Shown here: piece after piece, positions 49,227 to 56,930 of the stretch
How the letters are laid out: every line of letters starts with the position of its first letter
Position numbering within the stretch: position 1 is the first letter of the stretch
NCBI RefSeq assembly: GCF_014199305.1
Contig: NZ_JACIJK010000002.1
Location: 1 to 64,000, forward strand
Direction of reading: 5' to 3'
DNA from: Sphingomonas aerophila
Lineage (GTDB): Bacteria; Pseudomonadota; Alphaproteobacteria; Sphingomonadales; Sphingomonadaceae
Length of the DNA stretch: 64,000 bases
Notes under the pieces: model-generated
Told to the model about the DNA's origin: nothing
The model's database searches: none
The model's input: the letters and a program-made list of their open reading frames with translations, nothing else
Translations under genes and position numbers: made by a program

Positions 49227-49828
49227 CCGACATCGCCAACATCATGCGTACCAGCGCGGTCATTCCCGTGCTGGTCGTTCACGACGTCGCCCAGGCACGC
49301 CCGCTCGCGGAGGCGCTGGTCGCCGGCGGACTGAAAGTGCTGGAGGTGACAATGCGCACTCCCGTCGCGCTCGATGTCATCCGCGAAATGAAGCTTGTGC
49401 CGGGCGCGATCGTCGGCGCAGGCACCGTGGTGTCGACCGACCAGTTCGAGCAGGTCATGGACGCGGGCGCCGAATTCATCGTGTCACCGGGCCTGTCGGA
49501 ACGCTTGGGTGAGCGGGTCGTGCAGAGCGGCGTCCCTTTCCTGCCCGGCGTTGCGACGGCTGGCGACATCATGCGTGGGCTCGAGATGGGGCTGACCCAC
49601 TTCAAGTTCTTTCCCGCTGAAACATCAGGCGGGCTTCCGGCGCTGAAGGCATTGGCGGCTCCCTTCTTCCAATGTCGGTTCTGCCCGACCGGTGGGATCA
49701 CGGAAGCGAACGCGCCCGACTGGCTCGCATTTGATCCAGTGTTGTGCGTCGGCGGCAGCTGGGTCACGAGTGGCACGCTGGCCGAAATCGAAGCCAAGGC
49801 GCGCTCCGCGACAGCGCTCAAGCGCTGA
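49223..49828 (+). CDS. eda: 2-keto-3-deoxy-6-phosphogluconate aldolase
   Basis: This 201-residue class I aldolase has the catalytic glutamate region LKVLEVTMRTP, AGTVVSTDQFEQVMDAGAEF and the Schiff-base lysine in HFKFFPAETSGG. It splits KDPG to pyruvate and glyceraldehyde 3-phosphate, closing the Entner-Doudoroff pathway. ATG 49223 overlaps the glk stop. It is the last gene of the zwf-pgl-edd-glk-eda set. Confidence 0.95.
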   Translation: MTDIANIMRTSAVIPVLVVHDVAQARPLAEALVAGGLKVLEVTMRTPVALDVIREMKLVPGAIVGAGTVVSTDQFEQVMDAGAEFIVSPGLSERLGERVVQSGVPFLPGVATAGDIMRGLEMGLTHFKFFPAETSGGLPALKALAAPFFQCRFCPTGGITEANAPDWLAFDPVLCVGGSWVTSGTLAEIEAKARSATALKR

Positions 49829-50177
49829 CCGAAGGCCGAGCGCGCGAGACGTTCTGATTGGGCTTGTAGCGCTCGCCTAAGGTATCAAGCGCCAGTCCCG
49901 CAGCCTGCCGACCACCCGCCCGAGGCGTTGTGCCTGCATCAACGGGTGCGTGGTCACTTTCTGACCATTTTGGCGGCAGCGAACGTCACATCATGCCTAG
50001 GCGTCCGAAGCAGCAAATCACTGGCGATTGATGGCCGATCCTGCCGAATAGCTTCCACTCGAACCCGTTCTCGCCTGCCCGCGACGAGAACGGACGGGGG
50101 GCTGCGCGTAGGGCAGAGTTCGCGACCAGTTGGGAGCTCCCACCTGTAGAGTAGTCAGCCGGAGTTGATGCTGACGC
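49829..50177. other. Gene-free gap between eda and mltG
   Basis: Nothing coding is supported in this gap between convergent genes. It contains one clear inverted repeat (50065-50093, CCGTTCTCG and its complement around an 11-base loop), placed where a shared terminator might be, but without T-runs. The remainder is unstructured as far as I can see. Confidence 0.5.
50065..50093. terminator. Hairpin in the eda-mltG gap
   Basis: A perfect 9-base stem (CCGTTCTCG at 50065-50073 with CGAGAACGG at 50085-50093) and an 11-base loop lie 85 bases beyond the mltG stop and 236 bases beyond eda. It may terminate either transcript. No U-tract follows on either strand. Confidence 0.35.
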
Positions 50178-51143
50178 TTAGATGCCGTGCGCCGCGCGAT
50201 AAGCTCGCCACTTCGCGACGTTCGCATTGTGCTCGGCCAGCGTGTTCGCGAAAACATGCCCGCCTGATCCGTCCGCCACGAAGTAAAGGGCGGGGCTGGA
50301 CGCGGGGTCGAGCACCGCATCGATCGAAGCGCGACCGGGATTTGCGATCGGCCCTGCCGGCAGTCCGGGCGACGCATAGGTGTTGTAACCGTTCTTGGCC
50401 CTAAGTTCCGAAAGCAGGATGCGGCGGCCAAGCGGGCGCCCCTTGGTGATCGGGTAGATCACGGTCGGGTCGGCTTGCAGGGGCATGTGCTGGCGCAGGC
50501 GGTTTGAATAAACAGCGGCCACCATCCGCCGCTCTGCAGGCTTGCCAGTTTCCTTTTCCACGATGGAGGCGAGAACGATCGCCTGTTCGGGGGTGGTGAC
50601 CGCCAGGCCCGGTTTGCGCTTCTTCCAGGCGGCTGCGAGGTAATCGCGCATGGCCGTCTGCATCCGTGCCACGACCTCCATCCGAGTGTCGCCGCGCTGG
50701 AAAGCATAGCTGTCGGGCAGGATCGAGCCTTCGGCTGGAACCGGGACCGAACCGGTCAGCCCATCCGCCTTGGCGAGCGCGTCATGGACCAGCACCGATG
50801 GATAACCCTCCGGCACCACGACCAGGTGCTGCAGCACCTTGCCGCCTTGGAGCATCTTCAGGATGTCAGCTGGCGACGTGTGCGGCGGAATTCGATACTC
50901 GCCAGCCTTGATCGGATCGGACGAGCCGAACAGCCTGGCGAGCACCCGGAAGCGGGAGGCGGACGAAATCGCGCCCGCCCGCTCCAGACCGCGCGCAGCC
51001 GACGCGACGCTGGCACCTTGCGGCACCTGGAACGTCAGCGTCTGTTGCGCCGGCCCTGCCCCGCCCCAGCTGCGCACGACCGTAACGATCGCCACAAGCG
51101 CGACAAGGCCAAGGATCAGTCCGAGACAGCCGACTTTCCGCAT
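50178..51143 (-). CDS. mltG: Endolytic murein transglycosylase MltG
   Basis: This 321-residue protein has an N-terminal membrane anchor (LGLILGLVALVAIVTVV), a LysM-like early domain, and the YceG catalytic region with ASIVEKETGKPAERRMVAAV and NRLRQHMPLQADPTV. It cleaves nascent glycan strands to release them from the membrane. I chose ATG 51143 (MRKVGCLG), with a GGAG site upstream; a longer frame to 51197 lacks family support. It lies 75 bases after fabF on the same strand. Confidence 0.92.
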   Translation of the reverse strand: MRKVGCLGLILGLVALVAIVTVVRSWGGAGPAQQTLTFQVPQGASVASAARGLERAGAISSASRFRVLARLFGSSDPIKAGEYRIPPHTSPADILKMLQGGKVLQHLVVVPEGYPSVLVHDALAKADGLTGSVPVPAEGSILPDSYAFQRGDTRMEVVARMQTAMRDYLAAAWKKRKPGLAVTTPEQAIVLASIVEKETGKPAERRMVAAVYSNRLRQHMPLQADPTVIYPITKGRPLGRRILLSELRAKNGYNTYASPGLPAGPIANPGRASIDAVLDPASSPALYFVADGSGGHVFANTLAEHNANVAKWRAYRAAHGI

Positions 51144-51218
51144 TTCCACTCCAGGTGTCCGCATCGGCGGAAGGCCACTGCGTCCACACACCGTCATCGA
51201 CGGGGCGCGGACATCCGC

Positions 51219-52478
51219 TTAAATGGCCTTCATCACCAACGAGGCGTTCGTGCCGCCAAAGCCGAAGCTGTTGTTGAGCACGGCGCGGACGCGACGCTGC
51301 TTGGCCTGATGCGGCACAAGATCCACGCCAGCGCAGTTCTCGCTCGGATTGTCGAGGTTGAGCGTCGGCGGCACCACACCGTCGCGCATCGCCAGGATGC
51401 AGAAGATCGACTCCACCGCGCCCGCTCCCCCCAGCAAGTGGCCGATCGCCGACTTGGTCGAGCTCATCGACAAACCGTCGAGCGCGCTGCCGAACAGGCG
51501 GCGCACCGCGCCCAGCTCCAGCTCATCACCAAGCGGCGTCGACGTGCCGTGCGCGTTGACATAGTCGATGTCGTCGAGCGCAAGGCCGGACTTGCGGATC
51601 GCCATCTCCATCGACCGAAACGCGCCCGATCCCTCCGGGTGGGGTGCGGTAACGTGGTAGGCGTCGCCCGACAGGCCATACCCAATCACTTCGGCATAGA
51701 TCTTTGCGCCGCGTGCCTTGGCCCGCTCATATTCTTCAAGCACGACAATGCCTGCGCCCTCGCCCATCACGAAGCCGTCGCGATCCTTGTCCCACGGGCG
51801 GCTTGCCCGCCAGGGCTCGTCGCGAAAGCCTGTCGAGAGAGCGCGTGCCTGACCAAACCCGGCAATGCCGATCGGACAAATCGTGCTTTCCGCACCGCCT
51901 GCCAGCATGACGTCCGCATCGTCCATCGCGATCATGCGAGCGGCATCGCCGATCGAATGCGCGCCGGTCGAGCAGGCCGTGACCACGGCGTGATTCGGAC
52001 CCATCAGGCCGTATTTAATCGACACCTGGCCCGAGATGAGGTTGATCAGGCGACCATGGACGAAGTGGGGGCTGACGCGCTTGGGACCCTTGCTGGCCAG
52101 CACCAGCGACTCGGACTCAATGCCCGGCAGGCCGCCGATGCCCGAGCCAATCGAGCACCCCGCCCGAAAGCGGTCCGCTTCCGGCATGTCGGTAAGGCCC
52201 GCATCTTCGAGCGCCTGGCCAGCAGCATCAATGCCGAAGACAATGAACGGATCAACCTGGCGCTGGACCTTGTGGTCGACCCGCTGGCCTGGATCGAACC
52301 CATATTCATGGTCGGCCGGCTTCACTTCGCACGCGTAGTTCGAGTGGAAGTCGGTCGCGTCGAAATGGGTTATGGTGCCCGCCCCGGACTTGGCGGCGAC
52401 GATGTTTTTCCAGGCAGTCTCAACGTCCGCACCAAGCGGTGTCACGAGGCCCAGTCCGGTTATCACAACACGGCGCAT
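51219..52478 (-). CDS. fabF: 3-oxoacyl-ACP synthase II
   Basis: This 419-residue thiolase-fold enzyme has the nucleophile Cys in VVTACSTGAHSI and the two active-site histidines in NAHGTSTPLGDE and AIGHLLGGAGAVES. It elongates acyl-ACP by condensing malonyl-ACP. It follows acpP with a 190-base gap that contains a strong hairpin, and precedes mltG. Confidence 0.97.
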   Translation of the reverse strand: MRRVVITGLGLVTPLGADVETAWKNIVAAKSGAGTITHFDATDFHSNYACEVKPADHEYGFDPGQRVDHKVQRQVDPFIVFGIDAAGQALEDAGLTDMPEADRFRAGCSIGSGIGGLPGIESESLVLASKGPKRVSPHFVHGRLINLISGQVSIKYGLMGPNHAVVTACSTGAHSIGDAARMIAMDDADVMLAGGAESTICPIGIAGFGQARALSTGFRDEPWRASRPWDKDRDGFVMGEGAGIVVLEEYERAKARGAKIYAEVIGYGLSGDAYHVTAPHPEGSGAFRSMEMAIRKSGLALDDIDYVNAHGTSTPLGDELELGAVRRLFGSALDGLSMSSTKSAIGHLLGGAGAVESIFCILAMRDGVVPPTLNLDNPSENCAGVDLVPHQAKQRRVRAVLNNSFGFGGTNASLVMKAI

Positions 52479-52520
52479 CGGTAGTCTTTCCCTGAAAAAA
52501 CAACAGGTCTTGAAACGGCA

Positions 52521-52551
52521 ACAGGCCCAGCCCCGTTCGGGCTGAGCCTGT
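52521..52551 (-). terminator. Hairpin between acpP and fabF
   Basis: A 13-position stem with one mismatch (ACAGGC-CAGCCC pairing with GGGCTG-GCCTGT) and a CGTTC loop lies 117 bases after acpP and 42 bases before fabF. The strand downstream carries a T-run only 20-odd bases later. It could attenuate readthrough, giving more acpP than fabF transcript, or stabilise the acpP RNA 3' end. Confidence 0.5.
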
Positions 52552-52668
52552 GTTGGGCACCATCGGCGGCTTTAGCCCCGACGGTAAGCCCGATGCCCTC
52601 ACCTTCACCCTGAATTTGGGAGCGAAGTGCAGCCCTTCAACAAGCCCAGGGCTATCGGCGAGCGGCTA

Positions 52669-52905
52669 TCAGCCCTTGTGCTCGTCGATATAGGTGATCG
52701 CGTCCTTCACGGTCGTGATCTTCTCGGCGGCGTCGTCGGGGATTTCCACGCCGAACTCCTCCTCAAAGGCCATCACCAGCTCGACGATGTCGAGGCTGTC
52801 CGCGCCCAGATCGTCGATGAAGCTCGCATCTTCGGTCACCTTGTCGGCTTCTACGCCGAGGTGCTCGACAACGATCTTCTTCACGCGGTCGGCGGTTTCG
52901 CTCAT
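52669..52905 (-). CDS. acpP: Acyl carrier protein
   Basis: This 78-residue acidic protein carries the phosphopantetheine serine in [19 protein letters not shown]. It shuttles acyl intermediates among the Fab enzymes encoded on either side. It lies 94 bases after fabG and 190 before fabF. Length and charge are standard for the family. Confidence 0.98.
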   Translation of the reverse strand: MSETADRVKKIVVEHLGVEADKVTEDASFIDDLGADSLDIVELVMAFEEEFGVEIPDDAAEKITTVKDAITYIDEHKG

Positions 52906-52999
52906 GATAGTCCCTCTTCGTTCCTTGCGGAATGGTGTGTTCCTGAACGCCCGTATAACGCGGTTGTTCTAGTGGCAAGCGGCACTTCGGCCGCAGCCG

Positions 53000-53740
53000 T
53001 CACACCATGGCCATGCCGCCGTTGACGTGCAACGTCTGGCCGGTGACGTAGCCCGCTTCCCGACTGGCGAGATATACAACCGCGGCGCCGATGTCTTCCC
53101 CCGTGCCCAGGTCGCCCGCAGGGATCCGGGTCAGCAGCGCCGTCCTTTGTGCCTCGGGCAGCACATCCGTCATCGCGGAACGAATGAAACCGGGCGCGAC
53201 GCAGTTCACGGTAACGTTACGGCTGGCGAGTTCCTGCGCCAGCGCCTTGGACATGCCGACCAGCCCCGCCTTGGACGCGGCATAGTTCGCCTGGCCGGGA
53301 TTTCCTGTCTGCCCCACGACCGAGGTGACCGAGATCACCCGGCCATAGCGCGCCTTCATCATTGGCTTGGCGGCCGCGCGGACCAGGCGGAACGCTGCTT
53401 CCAAATTGACGCGGATCACCTGGTCCCACTCGTCATCTTTCATTCGCATGACGAGATTGTCCCGGGTGACGCCGGCGTTGTTGACCAGAATGTCGAGCCG
53501 TCCGCCCAGCGCTTGCACCGCCTGGGGCACCAGCGCGTCTACCTGTGCCGCATCCGACAGGTCACAGGGCACCGCCACATGATCGCCGCCCAGCGTCGCC
53601 CGGAAGCCTTCAAGCTTTTCTGCGTTCGAGCCGGACAACGCCAATCGGGCCCCCTGCCCAGCCAGCGCGCGGGCGATGGCCGAACCGATGCCGCCGGAGG
53701 CGCCGGTGACAAGGGCAGTCCTGCCGGTAAGGTCAAACAT
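53000..53740 (-). CDS. fabG: 3-oxoacyl-ACP reductase
   Basis: This 246-residue SDR enzyme has the cofactor motif LVTGASGGIGSAIARAL, the NNAG motif and catalytic YAASKAGLVGMSKALAQE. The preceding serine region is SVTSVVGQTGNPGQ. It reduces 3-oxoacyl-ACP with NADPH. It is 11 bases downstream of fabD in the fabD-fabG-acpP-fabF order. Confidence 0.96.
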   Translation of the reverse strand: MFDLTGRTALVTGASGGIGSAIARALAGQGARLALSGSNAEKLEGFRATLGGDHVAVPCDLSDAAQVDALVPQAVQALGGRLDILVNNAGVTRDNLVMRMKDDEWDQVIRVNLEAAFRLVRAAAKPMMKARYGRVISVTSVVGQTGNPGQANYAASKAGLVGMSKALAQELASRNVTVNCVAPGFIRSAMTDVLPEAQRTALLTRIPAGDLGTGEDIGAAVVYLASREAGYVTGQTLHVNGGMAMV

Positions 53741-53751
53741 CCGTGATCCTT

Positions 53752-54711
53752 TCAGAATTTCGGGAGAAGCGCTTCAATGTCGTCCATCGAAACGATGCTG
53801 ACGGCGTCGATGTCAGGCGCAATACGCTTCACCATGGGGGCGAGCACCTTGCCGCCGAACTCCACGATCTGGGTCACGCCGGCATCCCGCATCGCGAGGA
53901 CCGATTCGCGCCAGCGGACCATGCCGGTAACTTGCTGGACCAGCGCGACGCGGATCTGGCCGGGGTCCGCGATCGGGGCGGCGTCAACATTGGCGTACAC
54001 GGGCACAAGCGGCGCGCTGAGCTGAACATCGGCTAATGCCGCATCCATTGCGTCGGCGGCGGGCTGCATCAACGGGCAGTGAAACGGAGCAGAGACGGGC
54101 AGCAGCACCGCCCGCTTGGCCCCCATGTCCTTGGCGAGCGCGGCCGCGCGCTCGACGGCGTCGCGGTGGCCGGAGATCACGACCTGGCTCGGATCGTTGT
54201 CGTTCGCCACCGTGCACACCCGCTCCACGCCGCCTTCGGCCAGAATGGCGTCCACAGCTGCGCCGGCAATCGCCTGCGCCTTTGCAAGATCCGCCCCCAG
54301 CAGAGCCGCCATCGCGCCCTCGCCCACTGGAACGGCCGCCTGCATCGCCTGACCACGAAGCCTCAGCAGTCGCGCGGTGGTGGCCACGTCAAAGGTCTTC
54401 GCGGCGCACAGGGCGGTATATTCGCCCAAGCTGTGACCGGCGACATAATCGGCTTTGTCCGCAAGGCTCACCCCGCCCTCGCGCTCCAGCACGCGCAACG
54501 CCGCGATGGCGTTCGCCATGATCGCGGGCTGGGCATTCTGAGTCAGGGTCAACTCGTCCGGTGGCCCGTCCGTCATGATGCGGAAGAGATGCTGGCCCAG
54601 AGCCTCGTCCACCTCGCCGAACACCTCACGGGCGTGGGGGCTGGCGTCCGCCAGAGCGCGACCCATGCCGACCGCCTGGCTACCCTGGCCCGGGAAGATG
54701 AACGCGCGCAT
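53752..54711 (-). CDS. fabD: Malonyl-CoA:ACP transacylase
   Basis: This 319-residue enzyme has the N-terminal FIFPGQGSQAVGMGR, the nucleophile serine in GHSLGEYTALCAA and LPVSAPFHCPLM with the catalytic His. It loads malonyl onto ACP. It is first gene of the fab unit, divergent from the RcnB-like gene across 189 bases that should contain both promoters. Confidence 0.97.
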   Translation of the reverse strand: MRAFIFPGQGSQAVGMGRALADASPHAREVFGEVDEALGQHLFRIMTDGPPDELTLTQNAQPAIMANAIAALRVLEREGGVSLADKADYVAGHSLGEYTALCAAKTFDVATTARLLRLRGQAMQAAVPVGEGAMAALLGADLAKAQAIAGAAVDAILAEGGVERVCTVANDNDPSQVVISGHRDAVERAAALAKDMGAKRAVLLPVSAPFHCPLMQPAADAMDAALADVQLSAPLVPVYANVDAAPIADPGQIRVALVQQVTGMVRWRESVLAMRDAGVTQIVEFGGKVLAPMVKRIAPDIDAVSIVSMDDIEALLPKF

Positions 54712-54900
54712 GACCTCTCCTTATGAATGCGTGGCGCGCGCCCTATGCCCGGGCGACGGCGCTGGCAACCTGAACGAACCCGGCGCTGTTGCGACAGGTC
54801 GCGACCATTTCGGGCCTTTTGCAACATGGTCGTGCGACAAGGGTTTCCTACCTTCCGTTCGACGCCGCTGTTCGGCGCCGAACGACAAAGGAAGAGGGTA

Positions 54901-55242
54901 ATGAAGAAGCTGATCCTGAGCGCCGTTGCCGCAACCCTGGCTGCCAGCCCCCTGCTCGCAAGTGTCGCGGAGGCCGCGCCTCAGCACCGGACCGTGACCA
55001 CCGTCAAGGAGAACCGCAACGGCCGCACGGTGGTGACCACCCGGACCACCACGCATGACTGGCGCCCTGGCCAGCGGTTTCAAACCCGCAATGCCCCCAA
55101 CTACCGCCGGATCACCGAGTATCGCTCCTACCGCCTGCGCGCACCGCAACGGGGATTCTACTGGGCTCGCTCGGGCCGCGACGCGGTTCTGGTCCGCCCA
55201 AACGGCACGGTTGTGGAGGTACGCCGCGGCCTGTTTCGGTAA
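54901..55242 (+). CDS. RcnB-family small periplasmic protein
   Basis: This 113-residue protein has a Sec signal (MKKLILSAVAATLAASPLLA, cleavage near VAEAAP). A basic, threonine/arginine-rich mature part contains DWRPGQRF, YRSYRLRAPQRGFYWARSG and ending VEVRRGLFR. This matches the small RcnB-like periplasmic family; E. coli RcnB modulates nickel and cobalt efflux, but most homologues are uncharacterised. AGGAAGAGG precedes ATG 54901. It is separated from rpsF by 144 bases. Confidence 0.78.
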   Translation: MKKLILSAVAATLAASPLLASVAEAAPQHRTVTTVKENRNGRTVVTTRTTTHDWRPGQRFQTRNAPNYRRITEYRSYRLRAPQRGFYWARSGRDAVLVRPNGTVVEVRRGLFR

Positions 55243-55254
55243 CACTTGCCTTTT

Positions 55255-55311
55255 CGCCCCTCTCGTGTAGGGGCGTGCAGCACCGGGGCGGTGGGCCATG
55301 CCTGCCGCCCC
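55255..55311 (+). promoter_or_regulatory. Candidate leader structures upstream of rpsF
   Basis: Two hairpins lie in the 144-base gap before rpsF. CGCCCCT/AGGGGCG spans 55255-55275 (7 bp). CGGGGCGG/CCGCCCCG spans about 55284-55312 (8 bp). The first could terminate the RcnB-like transcript. The second may belong to an rpsF leader; S6-S18 complexes are known to bind leaders of this operon in many bacteria. I cannot confirm the conserved motif. Confidence 0.35.
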
Positions 55312-55386
55312 GCAATGCATTGACGACAGCCGGAGGGGCGACCGCATGGGGCGGCGTCAGCGATCGGCCAACACGAAGGACGTAGC

Positions 55387-55791
55387 ATGGCTCTATACGA
55401 GCACGTGTTCCTTGCGCGCCAGGATCTTGCACAGGCGCAGGTGGACGCGCTGGCGGAAATCGCCACTAAGATCATCGAAGATAATCAGGGTCGCGTCACC
55501 AAGACGGAGACCTGGGGCCTTCGCAGCCTCGCCTACCGGATCGCAAAGAACCGCAAGGCGCATTACGTGATGCTCGAAATCGACGCACCCGGCACGGTGA
55601 TCGCGGAACTCGAGCGTCAGACCCAGATCAACGAGGACGTCATTCGTTACATGACCGTCCGTATCGATGAAGCCGAAGCTGGCCCGTCGGTGATGATGCG
55701 CAAGCAGGAGCGTGACCGTGAGCGTCGCAGCGACCGTGAAGGTGGCCGCGATGGTGGTCGCCCGCCGCGCCGTGAAGAGGAGCTCGCATAA
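55387..55791 (+). CDS. rpsF: 30S ribosomal protein S6
   Basis: This 134-residue protein starts [18 protein letters not shown] and has [20 protein letters not shown] and [11 protein letters not shown], with a long arginine/glutamate/glycine-rich C-terminal tail common in alphaproteobacteria. It binds S18 on the small subunit platform. A GAAGGA site precedes the start. Its TAA shares one base with the rpsR ATG. Confidence 0.97.
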   Translation: MALYEHVFLARQDLAQAQVDALAEIATKIIEDNQGRVTKTETWGLRSLAYRIAKNRKAHYVMLEIDAPGTVIAELERQTQINEDVIRYMTVRIDEAEAGPSVMMRKQERDRERRSDREGGRDGGRPPRREEELA

Positions 55792-56015
55792 TGGCCCGTC
55801 CGTTTTTCCGCCGCCGCAAGAGCTGCCCTTTCTCCGCGAAGGACGCTCCCCAGATCGACTATAAGGACGTGCGTCTGTTGCAGGGCTTCGTGTCCGAGCG
55901 TGGCAAGATCGTTCCGAGCCGCATCACCTCGGTGTCGGCCAAGAAGCAGCGCGAGCTGGCGGTAGCGATCAAGCGCGCCCGTCACCTAGGCCTGCTGCCC
56001 TACGTCGTGAAGTGA
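55791..56015 (+). CDS. rpsR: 30S ribosomal protein S18
   Basis: This 74-residue basic protein matches S18: [40 protein letters not shown] and [14 protein letters not shown]. It forms the platform with S6. The start overlaps the rpsF stop by one base; rplI follows after 12 bases with a GAGGAGA ribosome site. Confidence 0.97.
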   Translation: MARPFFRRRKSCPFSAKDAPQIDYKDVRLLQGFVSERGKIVPSRITSVSAKKQRELAVAIKRARHLGLLPYVVK

Positions 56016-56027
56016 GGAGATAGGCAG

Positions 56028-56618
56028 ATGGACGTCATTCTGCTGGAACGAGTCGAAAAGCTCGGCCACATCGGCGACGTGGTGAAGGTGAAGGACGGCT
56101 TTGCCCGTAACTTCCTTCTCCCTCGCAAGAAGGCGCTGCGCGCCAACGAAGCCAACCGAAAGGTGTTCGAGGCCAATCGCGCCCGCATCGAGTCGGACAA
56201 CGCCAACCGCCGCGGCGACGCGGAGAAGCAGGCGACGTCGTTCAAGGACGCGTCGGTCACGCTGATCCGCCAGGCATCGAACACCGGCCAGCTTTACGGC
56301 TCGGTCGCGGTGCGCGACCTGATCGACGCGCTCGAAGCGGCTGGTCACAAGGTGACCAAGAGCCAGGTCGTCCTCGACAAGCCGATCAAGTCGATCGGCC
56401 TGTATGAGGTGCGCGTGGCGCTTCATCCTGAAGTTGCGGTGACCGTTCGGGTCAACGTTGCTCGCTCTCCCGAAGAGGCCGAGATGCAGGCAACGGGCGT
56501 CGACGTCATGGCTCAGATGTTCGAGCGTGACGAAGCCGGCTTCACTGAGGATTACGATCCCAATGCAGAGCCCGGCGCCACTGCCGAGGCACAGCCGCAG
56601 GATCAGGCTGAGGGCTAA
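56028..56618 (+). CDS. rplI: 50S ribosomal protein L9
   Basis: This 196-residue protein has the L9 N-terminal domain (MDVILLERVEKLGHIGDVV, GFARNFLLPRKKALRA), the connecting helix, and the C-terminal domain ending near VRVNVARSPEEAEMQ. An acidic extension of about 40 residues follows. It is longer than the roughly 150 residues of E. coli L9, as is usual in alphaproteobacteria. Two hairpins follow its stop. Confidence 0.96.
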   Translation: MDVILLERVEKLGHIGDVVKVKDGFARNFLLPRKKALRANEANRKVFEANRARIESDNANRRGDAEKQATSFKDASVTLIRQASNTGQLYGSVAVRDLIDALEAAGHKVTKSQVVLDKPIKSIGLYEVRVALHPEVAVTVRVNVARSPEEAEMQATGVDVMAQMFERDEAGFTEDYDPNAEPGATAEAQPQDQAEG

Positions 56619-56625
56619 TTCTTTC

Positions 56626-56653
56626 GGTCCGGTCACCCACAAGTGACCGGACC
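56626..56653 (+). terminator. First hairpin after rplI
   Basis: A perfect 11-base-pair stem (GGTCCGGTCAC at 56626-56636 with 56643-56653) and a 6-base loop start 8 bases after the rplI stop. No T-run follows. It may block exonucleases or pause polymerase before the second, canonical terminator 15 bases later. Confidence 0.5.
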
Positions 56654-56667
56654 GCCTGAACCGAGTG

Positions 56668-56707
56668 AAAAAAGGGCCGCCCGGATCGTTCCGAGCGGCC
56701 CTTTTTT
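56668..56707. terminator. Canonical bidirectional terminator after rplI
   Basis: AAAAAAGGGCCGC (56668-56680) pairs perfectly with GCGGCCCTTTTTT (56695-56707), and the loop contains a further CGGA/TCCG stem. With an A-run on one side and a T-run on the other, it works on both strands, ending rpsF-rpsR-rplI on the plus strand and reads from the mutL side on the minus strand. Confidence 0.85.
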
Positions 56708-56729
56708 GCAATCGAGGTTTACTGCGCGA

Positions 56730-56807
56730 TCAAGGGCAAGCGACGCAAGCGCCGATCACTGCCGTGAGCGGTATGAGGGCCAAGACGATCGGTACGATAC
56801 TCTTCAT
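56730..56807 (-). CDS. Possible 25-residue hydrophobic peptide
   Basis: On the minus strand, ATG 56807 opens a frame reading MKSIVPIVLALIPLTAVIGA then CVACP before TGA at 56730-56732. The composition looks like a short signal or lipoprotein peptide, since VIGAC resembles a lipobox, similar in style to entericidin-type micropeptides. There is no good ribosome site. It is 123 bases beyond the mutL stop and just inside the bidirectional terminator, which could end it. Confidence 0.25.
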   Translation of the reverse strand: MKSIVPIVLALIPLTAVIGACVACP

Positions 56808-56930
56808 GACGGTATCTATCCAGAAGACCAGTTGACGGTGTTGCGTTCTAAATGCGCGACAGGGTGATATGTTTCCACCAGATGAACAGGGGCCATGTCC
56901 CAACAAGAGACTCAGGGTTCGGGCGGATGC

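Noticed and set aside
50784..52484. 566-codon plus-strand frame across mltG and fabF
   Set aside because: It spans two real minus-strand genes and their gap; the translation is basic and repetitive with no domain, as expected of a shadow frame.
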